This document shows, piece after piece, positions 1 to 6,818 of a stretch of DNA of 13,873 nucleotides. Below the pieces are notes generated by a model. It had not been told where the DNA came from. It was given only the letters and a program-made list of their open reading frames with translations, and made no database searches. How positions within the stretch are numbered: position 1 is the first letter of the stretch; every line of letters starts with the position of its first letter. A program made the translations under genes and the position numbers. Source of the stretch: Clostridia bacterium (GTDB lineage: Bacteria; Bacillota; Clostridia; Oscillospirales; Acutalibacteraceae); NCBI GenBank assembly GCA_900770165.1, contig CAAGJJ010000153.1, positions 1 through 13,873 on the forward strand, read 5' to 3'.

Positions 1-339
1 AATGAAAGGAGTTCTTCTATGGGAACCAAAGACACAACTCAAAAGCGTTTAGAAGACTTTGAGGATATCTTCGCGGATATCAGCAACGTCCTTCTCTACG
101 ACGGCGAAGACGTTATCAAAGAAAATGAGCTTGAAACCGTCACTGCCAAAGACACCTACACCGTTGAACAGCAAATCCACGAGGTGGAACGCGATGTAGC
201 TAAAAGGTGGCGGCACCACTCCCTGCACATCTCTTTAATCGGCTTAGAGAATCAGACTGATCCTGATTACAAAATGCCGCTGCGCGTCATCTGCTATGAT
301 GGTGCGTCCTACCGAGCACAGCTTAACGCAGAGGAGTCT

Positions 340-346
340 AAAAAAC
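340..346 (+). other. Frameshift point: A6-C run in the Rpn gene
   Basis: Six A followed by C lie in the zero frame as AAA AAA CTT, and the frame closes three codons later (TAA at 355-357). A loss of one base here, or a -1 slip of the ribosome, moves reading into the frame that encodes the conserved YPVITLVLY segment. Poly-A runs of this kind are used for programmed -1 frameshifting in some IS-element transposases. I see no obvious downstream stimulatory hairpin, so simple mutation is the more economical reading. Confidence 0.55.
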
Positions 347-704
347 TTATCCTGTAATTACGCTCGTGCTTTACATGGGTACAGAAAAACGCTGGACTGC
401 CCCCAAACAGCTCACTGACTGCTTTAAGTATGATGAAAGACTAAGCAAATTTATCAGCAACTATAAGATTAATGTAGTTGAGCTTGCCTGGTTAAGCGAC
501 GAGCAAATCATGAAGTTCAAAACAGAGTTCCGAAACTTCGTTGAGCTGCTGCGTGATACTCGTCTTGGCAGAAAGCCGCAATACTCCCCTATCCAGCTCA
601 AGCATGTACATGAGCTTTTGCAGCTTATGCGTGTTATGAGCGGCAACGACGAATATGAACAATTATTAAATCAGACTACAAATAATCTTAAACAAAATAA
701 ACTC

Positions 705-711
705 AAAGGAG
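705..711 (+). promoter_or_regulatory. Internal Shine-Dalgarno within the Rpn gene
   Basis: AAAGGAG at 705-711 lies inside the second Rpn frame, 11 nt before an in-frame ATG at 723. It is as good a match as the site in front of the gene itself (AAAGGAG near position 6). The spacer is a little longer than optimal. An out-of-frame ATG directly abutting the site (712) opens only a four-codon frame, whose TGA overlaps the ATG at 723, which could allow reinitiation. Confidence 0.5.
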
Positions 712-722
712 ATGAAATCACT

Positions 723-917
723 ATGAAAAAGATTGTATCGCTTGGTTTTGATGAAGCTAGAGCTGAAGCAAGGGCCGAAGCTAAAGCTGAAGAAAAATTT
801 GCTACTGTTAAGCGTATGCTTAAACGCGGCAAAAGCTCTCTTGCCGACATTGCCGAAGATACGGATCTGCCTTTAGACACTATCAAAAAGATTCAGGCTG
901 AAATGCAGGCTGTATAA
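723..917 (+). CDS. Possible intragenic small protein (C-terminal Rpn product, 64 aa)
   Basis: An in-frame ATG at 723, preceded by AAAGGAG, would give a 64-residue protein equal to the C-terminal end of the Rpn gene. It holds an Ala/Glu/Arg repeat (EARAEARAEAKAEEK, about residues 11-25), likely a long helix, followed by a segment with helix-turn-helix character (KRGKSSLADIAEDTDLPLDTI, about residues 35-54). For E. coli Rpn proteins, an internally initiated C-terminal product that restrains the toxic full-length nuclease has been reported, and the arrangement here matches that design. Because the frameshift lies upstream of this start, the small protein could still be made although the full nuclease probably is not. 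Production is inferred only from the start site. It may be no more than part of the parent frame. Confidence 0.42.
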   Translation: MKKIVSLGFDEARAEARAEAKAEEKFATVKRMLKRGKSSLADIAEDTDLPLDTIKKIQAEMQAV

Positions 918-935
918 ATGATCTAATACTACCCC

Positions 936-962
936 GCCGCACACTCCGCGTGCGGCTTTTTT
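936..962 (+). terminator. Intrinsic terminator after the Rpn gene
   Basis: A perfect 7-bp GC-rich stem (GCCGCAC at 936-942 with GTGCGGC at 950-956, loop of 7 nt) is followed directly by six T (957-962). It sits 19 nt after the stop codon at 917 and ends transcription of the Rpn gene. Confidence 0.9.
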
Positions 963-1371
963 ATGCTAAAATATCCATTTCTTAGCCCAAACTAAACTTA
1001 CTCCACTTGCTCCAGTAGTTTTGACTAAATAACAAAATCTGCACCACTGTGCCTTATATATATCCCTATAAATAAAGTCTTCGTAAGGAGAGAAAAAATT
1101 AGTTCAACAGCATTTAAGGCCAAAATCCAACTATTTTATTTTTCTACGTTATGGAGAATTGAAATAAGCTTACTGTGGCTAAAACACTGTTTCTATGTGG
1201 CAGTTTTACCATATAAACGTGGCAACCCGTCCGTAGTATACGAGGTAGTGCAAAGATTTCATTACCAATACTATCCATAAATAGAGCACTTATTACAATT
1301 AAATATTTTGATAGTATTTATAATATTCAAGGGCATTATTCCAATAACACCTTACTTATATTAATATTATA
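963..1371. other. AT-rich intergenic stretch with no recognisable gene
   Basis: This stretch separates the convergent Rpn gene (+) and neuB (-). I see no coding frame with a start, ribosome site and recognisable product, and no tRNA or insertion-sequence ends. It includes a perfect 9-bp inverted repeat (AATACTATC at 1267-1275, GATAGTATT at 1310-1318, 34-nt spacer). A looser imperfect hairpin lies near 1326-1350, just beyond the neuB stop. Neither has the T-run of an intrinsic terminator on the - strand, so the end of the polysaccharide operon is not clearly marked. Confidence 0.6.
1267..1318. repeat. 9-bp inverted repeat downstream of neuB
   Basis: AATACTATC (1267-1275) and GATAGTATT (1310-1318) are exact reverse complements with a 34-nt AT-rich spacer. 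The pairing does not extend at either end. The function is unknown. It may be a weak 3'-end RNA structure or chance in AT-rich DNA. Confidence 0.3.
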
Positions 1372-2409
1372 TTAAATCATATCCCAAGTTAGAATAGTAT
1401 CTTCATTTAAATCTCGCAATACTTTTCTTCCTAATACAATATCAACATACTGTGGAGATATACCTGTTCCTGGACGTTTGGGCATTAAATCAAGTTTAGT
1501 AATAATATCTCCCTTCTTCATATTTCTAGTTAAAACTAAAGAACGTCTTGCTTCTCTACGTGGAATTTTTTCACATTCTAAAACAGTTTTTTCACCTGAT
1601 CCTAAAATTCTATCTATCCAGCGAAAATTATTAATAGCTTTTTGGAAATCTACTGGTTCACCAGAGTGATAATGATCATTTCCAGGCAAGCTTTTATCAA
1701 GTGTAAAATGTTTTTCAATTACTTCTGCGCCTAACATATAAGCTGTTGCTAAAGTCATCATAGTTGAATCAGGAGCTACATGATCACTAAAGCCAATACG
1801 GATATCTGGAAATACTTTTTTTAGTGTGCTTATAATACGTAAATTAGCATTTTCAGGAGCTGTAGGATAAGATAGCACACAATGAAATAATACTATATCT
1901 TTGCAGCCTGATTCTTTTAATAATCTAATTACTTCATCAACTTCAGATAAATAAGATGCACCGGCTGATATATAAACACCTTTTCCTTTCGAAGCTATAT
2001 GTCTAATAAAAGGCAAATTAGAAAAATCAGAAGAAGATATTTTATAAAAATCTACCATATCATACAAATAATCAGCAGACGCATAGTCGAATGGAGTAGA
2101 TGTAAAATCCATGCCTTTAGCATGAGTATAATCACAAAGTTCTCTGTATTCTTTCTCGCCAAAGCTATCAAATTTTTTAAAAAGCTCATATTGCGTCTTC
2201 GTAGCTTCTTTTGAAGTATCCCAATATGCAGGCGAATTTTTAGATACAATAGTTCCAGCTTTATATGATTGAAACTTTGCACAATTAATACCTACTTCAG
2301 CAGCTTTATCAATATATAATTTTGCTGCTTCCAATGGAGAAATTTTCAATACTCGTGCTGTATCATAAAAATTAACTCCCATTTCCGCAATTAAATAAGG
2401 TTTATTCAT
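1372..2409 (-). CDS. neuB: NeuB-family nonulosonic acid synthase
   Basis: The predicted cytosolic enzyme condenses phosphoenolpyruvate with a six-carbon N-acyl amino sugar to give a nine-carbon sialic-type acid. The 345 residues show the full family layout. A TIM barrel spans about residues 1-270, with IAEMGVN at 7-13, CAKFQSYK at 43-50, TSTPFD at 103-108, GFSDH at 206-210 and EKHFTL at 232-237; H210 and H234 match the metal-binding histidines. A C-terminal SAF/antifreeze-like domain (about 283-345) contains RPGTGI at 312-317. The usual N-H after the first strand is N-F here, with an insert (about 14-25) that I recall in a clostridial/Bacteroidetes subgroup. The start is ATG after AAAGGATGG. 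It lies 26 nt behind the cytidylyltransferase-hydrolase gene. Family is certain, but whether the product is neuraminic, legionaminic or pseudaminic acid cannot be decided from sequence. The adjacent PseG-like domain favours a 6-deoxy diamino type. Confidence 0.92.
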   Translation of the reverse strand: MNKPYLIAEMGVNFYDTARVLKISPLEAAKLYIDKAAEVGINCAKFQSYKAGTIVSKNSPAYWDTSKEATKTQYELFKKFDSFGEKEYRELCDYTHAKGMDFTSTPFDYASADYLYDMVDFYKISSSDFSNLPFIRHIASKGKGVYISAGASYLSEVDEVIRLLKESGCKDIVLFHCVLSYPTAPENANLRIISTLKKVFPDIRIGFSDHVAPDSTMMTLATAYMLGAEVIEKHFTLDKSLPGNDHYHSGEPVDFQKAINNFRWIDRILGSGEKTVLECEKIPRREARRSLVLTRNMKKGDIITKLDLMPKRPGTGISPQYVDIVLGRKVLRDLNEDTILTWDMI

Positions 2410-2435
2410 AATAACACCATCCTTTTGTTTTCAAA

Positions 2436-4037
2436 TTATAAATTTTCGATTAAAGTCATTACTCTTTTTCTTCCATTACGTAGATCATGCATTAATAACA
2501 TATCTTGATAATGCTGTCTATTATCTCGAGACATAGACAAGTACATTTTCAAATTAGCTTCTATCACTTCATCAGGTGGGTTTAGTCCAATATAAGAAAA
2601 CCCATTTTCATTTGACACGAAGCCATGTTTCTCTTCTCTTTTATTTTGAGCCATAGCAATAGATGGAATTCCCAACATCGCCAACTCATATCCAGTTCGA
2701 CCACGAGATGTTATTGCTATATCACAGCTAGACATCAATTCTGGCATATTACTTACATCAAAAAGTACTGTAACATTAGATAGATTATTGTATTCCATTA
2801 ATTTTGCAACATTGTCTTTTGCTCTACCTAAAACTACTACAAATTCATAACTGGCATATTCTGATTTTCTTATTATTTTTAATAATCGATCGGTATAATT
2901 CTGAGGATCTGCTCCCCCAAAAGAAATAAATACTCTTTTGACTTTGTCTTTAACTTCAATAGGGGAATAAAACATAAAACTTTTTCCTGATATGTAATAA
3001 TCCTCACCTGTTTTAACATGCGGTAAATTGCTTTCTTCATAAAGAGCGTTAAAAACTAAATCAGCTTTACTTATTCCCTCTCCATCATCTTCAAAATTAA
3101 TAATTTTCGCTTCAGGTAATACAGAGCGCAGTCCAATCATATAATCAATAGATGTTGTAAGAATGTCATTTATAAAAATAGTATAAGTTTCTCGCTTGCA
3201 ATGCTCAAAAAGCTCAGCAATTCCATTTATAGGTATCAGATTATGAGTAGTCTTGCCAAACGCACTTACATCAGTCTGATTAATATCATAATATATATCT
3301 GGTTTAACATAAAACTCATCAGCAATTTCTAAAGCCCTATATATATGTCCCATACCTCGCTTATTATTACCATTAACATATATTGCCACTTTATTTTTAT
3401 TTAATGAATTAGCTACACTCTGTAAATCAGCAAAAGTATCTATATCTTGAGCTTCACTTTCAGGAACCTCAAATACATCTACCTTTTTTCCAATACGGGT
3501 AGCGGAAGTTACTATACTAGCCTTTGAAATTACAAACGCCCCTGTTTCTAAATAGCATGGTGGTAAATATTGTCTATTTAAGCGTTCTTTATAATTAGGC
3601 ATCTTTTTCCCGTTTTCATCCCGCCAAGATAAATGCGGAGCATTTATAGCCGAAATTACCGTATCCATATCATTGACTACTGCATATTGAATTGCTTTAT
3701 CAAGTGTTTCAACTGACAACGTTGGTGATGTTGGCTGCATAGTTATAATATAATCCCAAGATAAACCTTTAGGTATCGCATCTTCTATGACTGCATCTAA
3801 GGTAACAGAATCACCACAAAGTTTCTCATCACGGCACTTATATTGAACCCCCATTTGCTGAGCTATAATCTTTACTTGTGGAGAATCTGTTGTTACTATA
3901 ACATCTGTAATAAATCTTGATTTTTTTGCATTATCAATAGAATAATAAATCAAAGGTTTGCCACCAATAATACGAATATTTTTATTAGGTATCCCCTTTG
4001 ATCCTGCTCGTGCAGGAATAACTGCTAAAATCCTCAT
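2436..4037 (-). CDS. Fused CMP-nonulosonate cytidylyltransferase / PseG-SpsG-like sugar-nucleotide hydrolase
   Basis: The predicted two-domain cytosolic protein has 533 residues. The first domain (about 1-210) is a NeuA/SpsF-type CMP-acylneuraminate synthetase: IPARAGSKGIPNKN at 7-20, QPTSP at 101-105, ETGAF at 164-168 and the acidic DIDTFADL at 198-205. The second (about 216-533) has a GT-B-like fold of the PseG/SpsG group, with GMGHIYRAL at 228-236 (H231 at the place of the PseG catalytic histidine), FGGADPQNYT at 373-382 and RTGYELAMLGIPS at 447-459. PseG releases UDP from a UDP-diamino-sugar, giving the substrate for the NeuB-type synthase next door, and the NeuA domain activates the product with CMP. 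The start is set at 4037 because a GAAAGGTGG site lies 9 nt upstream; an ATG 33 nt further out has no such site. Domain assignments are firm, but substrates are inferred. Confidence 0.9.
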   Translation of the reverse strand: MRILAVIPARAGSKGIPNKNIRIIGGKPLIYYSIDNAKKSRFITDVIVTTDSPQVKIIAQQMGVQYKCRDEKLCGDSVTLDAVIEDAIPKGLSWDYIITMQPTSPTLSVETLDKAIQYAVVNDMDTVISAINAPHLSWRDENGKKMPNYKERLNRQYLPPCYLETGAFVISKASIVTSATRIGKKVDVFEVPESEAQDIDTFADLQSVANSLNKNKVAIYVNGNNKRGMGHIYRALEIADEFYVKPDIYYDINQTDVSAFGKTTHNLIPINGIAELFEHCKRETYTIFINDILTTSIDYMIGLRSVLPEAKIINFEDDGEGISKADLVFNALYEESNLPHVKTGEDYYISGKSFMFYSPIEVKDKVKRVFISFGGADPQNYTDRLLKIIRKSEYASYEFVVVLGRAKDNVAKLMEYNNLSNVTVLFDVSNMPELMSSCDIAITSRGRTGYELAMLGIPSIAMAQNKREEKHGFVSNENGFSYIGLNPPDEVIEANLKMYLSMSRDNRQHYQDMLLMHDLRNGRKRVMTLIENL

Positions 4038-4074
4038 TTTATAAATCCACCTTTCTGTAAAATATAGCACTATG

Positions 4075-4080
4075 ATTATA
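4075..4080 (-). promoter_or_regulatory. Candidate -10 element for the nonulosonate gene pair
   Basis: A perfect TATAAT on the - strand lies about 38 nt before the ATG at 4037, at a plausible promoter position. No good -35 hexamer stands 16-18 nt upstream; the nearest, TTACAA at 4102-4107, is 21 nt away. In DNA this AT-rich such hexamers occur by chance. Confidence 0.25.
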
Positions 4081-4206
4081 AAATCACCCTATATCTTTTC
4101 TTTGTAATCTTTTTATTTTATATTTTTATAAATGTAAATAAACTACAAAGTCATTAGCTATAATAATCAATAAATAAGCTATTGCGATATTTTTATAACA
4201 TCGTTA

Positions 4207-4220
4207 ATGCATATATGCAT
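4207..4220. repeat. 14-bp perfect palindrome
   Basis: ATGCATATATGCAT is its own reverse complement. It lies about 57 nt beyond the flippase stop codon and about 170 nt upstream of the next start codon. It could bind a dimeric regulator or be chance in AT-rich DNA. It has no flanking T-run, so it is not an intrinsic terminator. Confidence 0.3.
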
Positions 4221-4277
4221 ATTCACTAAATATTGATCTCTATTGACTATGCCGAATTTCCAAACTAAAACATCACT

Positions 4278-5819
4278 TCATCTCCAGAATTTCCCCTTAA
4301 AGGTAGAGATAATATTTTTTATCATATTTTTATCATCGATAAGATTTGTATATTGTAAAACAGCTAAATATACCAATATATATATAATAAATTCGATAAA
4401 TAGATATAGTGCAATATATGTGCTAGTATCTGTATTAATTTTTATCGTGAATTTAATTAAGCTCACCATGGAAACCAAAAAAAATATAATTATCAACATG
4501 GTTAGCAATTCTTTTTTTCGTATTTTTACATCCATAAAATTTGATATATACAAGTATAGTAATATTAATGAATTAATCATCAATGAAACTATATATCCCA
4601 ATGGAATACTATATATACCTAACGTTTTTACAAAACCAAACGCAATAATTATATTTACCAATAAGCAGATTATATTAATTTTATTTGGAAGTATTGTATT
4701 ACTTGTTGCATAAAAACATTTATTAATAAATTCTATAATAGCTGAAAAAGCAATACAAATTGAGAATACTGAAAAGATATTTCCTGTAATCATAGTATCA
4801 TAATGAGTAAATGCACCTCTTTCATAAAATAATTGTATTATATATTCTGAATTAGCAGAGCAAAAAATGCTAATCGGAAAAATAATCAAGCAAATAATCT
4901 TCAAATAACTTCTTGTCTTTTCTCTGAATTTACACTCATCTCCCTTATTTATTAAAATAATCAAATGAGGATATGCAACAGTAACGACTGGAACAATTAA
5001 ACTACTCATAACAGCTAAATACAACTTATAGGAATAATTAAGATATGCAATACTCCCCGTATCTAAAGAAGAAGCAAGCCACCTACTATTAAACATAACC
5101 ATATATGTCACCAGGTTCCCAATAATCATAGGTATGCTTAATCGTATAACTTCATAAAACCCTGGTGTGTTAAACCTAAAATCAATACGAAAAGATTTAC
5201 AATAATCTCTTACGAAAGGCATTTGGAATAATAATTGCAGTACGTTTCCTACAAACATCCCTATTGCAATTGAATATATTGAATATCTTTCAGACAATAA
5301 AATAACAAATAAAATAATCAATATGTTTGTAATAACTATTGAAATTGCTGGCGGGAAGAAGTTTTTTTTTGATTCTTGTATTCCTCTAAATATGCAAAAT
5401 ACTCCATTTAGTAAAACTATAGGTAATAATAAATATGATATTTTTATAATAATAGAAATGTCATTTTCTGAATAATTATCAACAACATTACTCAAAAAAT
5501 TCTTTTCTAATAACAATATAATAAATATCATGGCTGAACTACTTAATAAAATAAAGCTTATCATTTTATTTACAAGCATTTTTCCACTTAATTTCTCTTT
5601 ATTATTAATTTTATTAAATGTTGGTATAAATGCTGTTATAAAACCACCTTGAGTAAAGTATACTATTGCATTAGGTAACAACTCAGCGAAATAAAATAAA
5701 TCCACAATATGAGTTGCCCCAAAAGAATACGCTATAATTAAATCTCTTCCAAATCCACTTATTTTAGCAAAGATAGAAATTACAAATAATATTAAGGTTG
5801 ACTTTATAATATTATCCAT
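4278..5819 (-). CDS. MurJ/MviN-like lipid-linked oligosaccharide flippase (probable Wzx role)
   Basis: The predicted inner-membrane protein of 513 residues has about 12-14 hydrophobic segments and belongs to the MOP exporter superfamily. It resembles MurJ/MviN more than the classic Wzx family: GFGRDLIIAYSFGAT near residues 22-36 and FTQGGFITAFIPTF at 55-68 are the conserved N-terminal MurJ-type motifs. MurJ itself moves lipid II. In a polysaccharide cluster beside a Wzy-like polymerase, the likely cargo is the undecaprenyl-diphosphate-linked repeat unit. The ATG overlaps the last 8 nt of the upstream glycosyltransferase gene, so the two are translationally coupled; a GGGAGTAGGGG stretch serves as ribosome site. 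Codons are extremely AT-rich. Being the housekeeping lipid II flippase is less likely given the location and composition, but cannot be fully ruled out. Confidence 0.88.
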   Translation of the reverse strand: MDNIIKSTLILFVISIFAKISGFGRDLIIAYSFGATHIVDLFYFAELLPNAIVYFTQGGFITAFIPTFNKINNKEKLSGKMLVNKMISFILLSSSAMIFIILLLEKNFLSNVVDNYSENDISIIIKISYLLLPIVLLNGVFCIFRGIQESKKNFFPPAISIVITNILIILFVILLSERYSIYSIAIGMFVGNVLQLLFQMPFVRDYCKSFRIDFRFNTPGFYEVIRLSIPMIIGNLVTYMVMFNSRWLASSLDTGSIAYLNYSYKLYLAVMSSLIVPVVTVAYPHLIILINKGDECKFREKTRSYLKIICLIIFPISIFCSANSEYIIQLFYERGAFTHYDTMITGNIFSVFSICIAFSAIIEFINKCFYATSNTILPNKINIICLLVNIIIAFGFVKTLGIYSIPLGYIVSLMINSLILLYLYISNFMDVKIRKKELLTMLIIIFFLVSMVSLIKFTIKINTDTSTYIALYLFIEFIIYILVYLAVLQYTNLIDDKNMIKNIISTFKGKFWR

Positions 5820-6816
5820 TGAATACAGTTACCCCTACTCCCTCGTATATTTTTAATAACTCCTCTCTTCTGTTTTCTTGAATGTGATTCTTTGCATTAT
5901 AAGATATACAATTGATAACATCACCATACATCATTTTGAGATTTATCAGTGCTGATGAATTAACTGAAATAACATTTTTAAAAGCCCCGACTTTATCGAA
6001 ATACTCTTCAATACACAAATTAGTTTTCAATATTTTTACTCCCAAAATTTCCTTATAATATATTATGTTTTTTATATTTTCTCTAGGATGAGGTTTGTAA
6101 TAAATATCTGTATTAATTCCTTTAGACCACAAAATCATATCAGAAATACTTTTTTTGTCATATGGTTGACCTAAAATTAGAATTTTATCTTTAGGCTTTA
6201 CCTTTTTTGAAAGTGTCTTCATTGAAATTAGCTTTGTATCCTTTTTTATATATTTTTTTATTGTTTTAGGATTAAACGTATATATTATATTTGCTTCAAA
6301 AATTCCTAATGCATCATCTGAGCTTCCATGAAAACTGTATTCTAAACCACCAAAGTTCGATAAAAATGCTTTAACCGATTCAAAACATAAATATTTTATG
6401 CTTTTCTTCAAAGGTACAATAGACGCAATCCCCTCTGGATATGTAGCATAATTAAAATTCGAATTTTTAATTGCCTTTAATGAAAAGTAAAGCGCATTAC
6501 ACAATGGATGCTCTAAATGAGGCATAATAAGGTAAATTTCTTTATTGTATAGTACTGTCTCTAAATTATGTATAGTTTTATTTATCTTGTCTTTTACATT
6601 TTTGTTAAAATAGAGCTCTATTCCATTTTTTTTAATATCTAAACAGATTTCTTGATCAAAAAAAAATTCTACACCCTCAAAATCTAATTCTTCTCTAGAC
6701 ATCGTTGTTACTAATATATTATGAGCATCACTATCTATCAATCTTTGTAAAATCATATTCTTTAGAACGAAGAAATGATATGGTGTAATAGCAACTATTA
6801 CATTATATTTTCTCAT
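5812..6816 (-). CDS. Sialyltransferase-superfamily glycosyltransferase (GT52/polysialyltransferase-like)
   Basis: The 334-residue predicted protein has no membrane segment. It carries, in order, three short motifs seen in bacterial sialyltransferases of the GT38/GT52/GT97 type: an acidic-Gly motif in YPEGIAS (126-132), KPHPR (241-245, the HP motif that binds the CMP-sugar) and NSS (286-288, the SS motif). The N-terminal strand YNVIVAITPYHFFVLKN (4-20) also resembles that group. It probably moves a CMP-activated nonulosonic acid onto the growing lipid-linked glycan at the inner face of the membrane. The same operon encodes enzymes for making and activating such an acid, which supports this. 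The gene starts 2 nt after the polymerase stop codon, behind an AAGGGTGG site, and overlaps the flippase gene by 8 nt. Overall similarity is low, so linkage and acceptor are unknown. A polymerising role is possible but unproven. Confidence 0.72.
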   Translation of the reverse strand: MRKYNVIVAITPYHFFVLKNMILQRLIDSDAHNILVTTMSREELDFEGVEFFFDQEICLDIKKNGIELYFNKNVKDKINKTIHNLETVLYNKEIYLIMPHLEHPLCNALYFSLKAIKNSNFNYATYPEGIASIVPLKKSIKYLCFESVKAFLSNFGGLEYSFHGSSDDALGIFEANIIYTFNPKTIKKYIKKDTKLISMKTLSKKVKPKDKILILGQPYDKKSISDMILWSKGINTDIYYKPHPRENIKNIIYYKEILGVKILKTNLCIEEYFDKVGAFKNVISVNSSALINLKMMYGDVINCISYNAKNHIQENRREELLKIYEGVGVTVFNG

Positions 6817-6818
6817 TA

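Larger units (their letters stand above)
19..917 (+). pseudogene. Rpn-family (PD-(D/E)XK) nuclease/transposase-like gene, split by a -1 frameshift
   Basis: Two adjacent open frames read as one protein of the Rpn / 'PD-(D/E)XK nuclease family transposase' group. The first (19-357) starts with ATG after a strong AAAGGAG site and carries the nuclease half: FEDIFADISNVLL near residues 14-26, HEVERDVAKRW at 54-64, and GLENQT at 75-80, whose E77-x-Q79 fits the E-x-K/Q catalytic signature. It stops at 355-357 just after an A6 run (340-345). The second frame resumes at once with TYPVITLVLYMGTEKRW, the conserved continuation of this family, and ends in an Ala/Glu/Arg-rich helix and a helix-turn-helix-like tail. 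Restoring one base after 345 rejoins the frames. The second frame has no good ribosome site at its apparent GTG start (366). Family members act in DNA cleavage, recombination or phage defence. A sequencing error or functional -1 slippage at A6-C cannot be excluded. Confidence is high on family and moderate on 'broken'. Confidence 0.82.
4038..4277. other. 240-bp AT-rich gap upstream of the nonulosonate genes
   Basis: This is the only long gap within the - strand gene block; most other junctions overlap or are shorter than 90 nt. It could hold a separate promoter for the cytidylyltransferase-hydrolase and neuB genes. It includes a 14-bp perfect palindrome (4207-4220) and a TATAAT hexamer on the - strand (4075-4080). 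No credible protein-coding frame is present. Confidence 0.55.

Noticed and set aside
461..886. Two - strand frames inside the Rpn gene
   Set aside because: Antisense shadows; one is a mirror of the Ala/Glu/Arg repeat and reads as an artificial Ala/Ser repeat.
4243..4713. A 156-codon open frame on the + strand
   Set aside because: It lies antisense to the flippase gene, has low-complexity composition typical of the reverse of a membrane-protein gene, no ribosome site and no recognisable motif.
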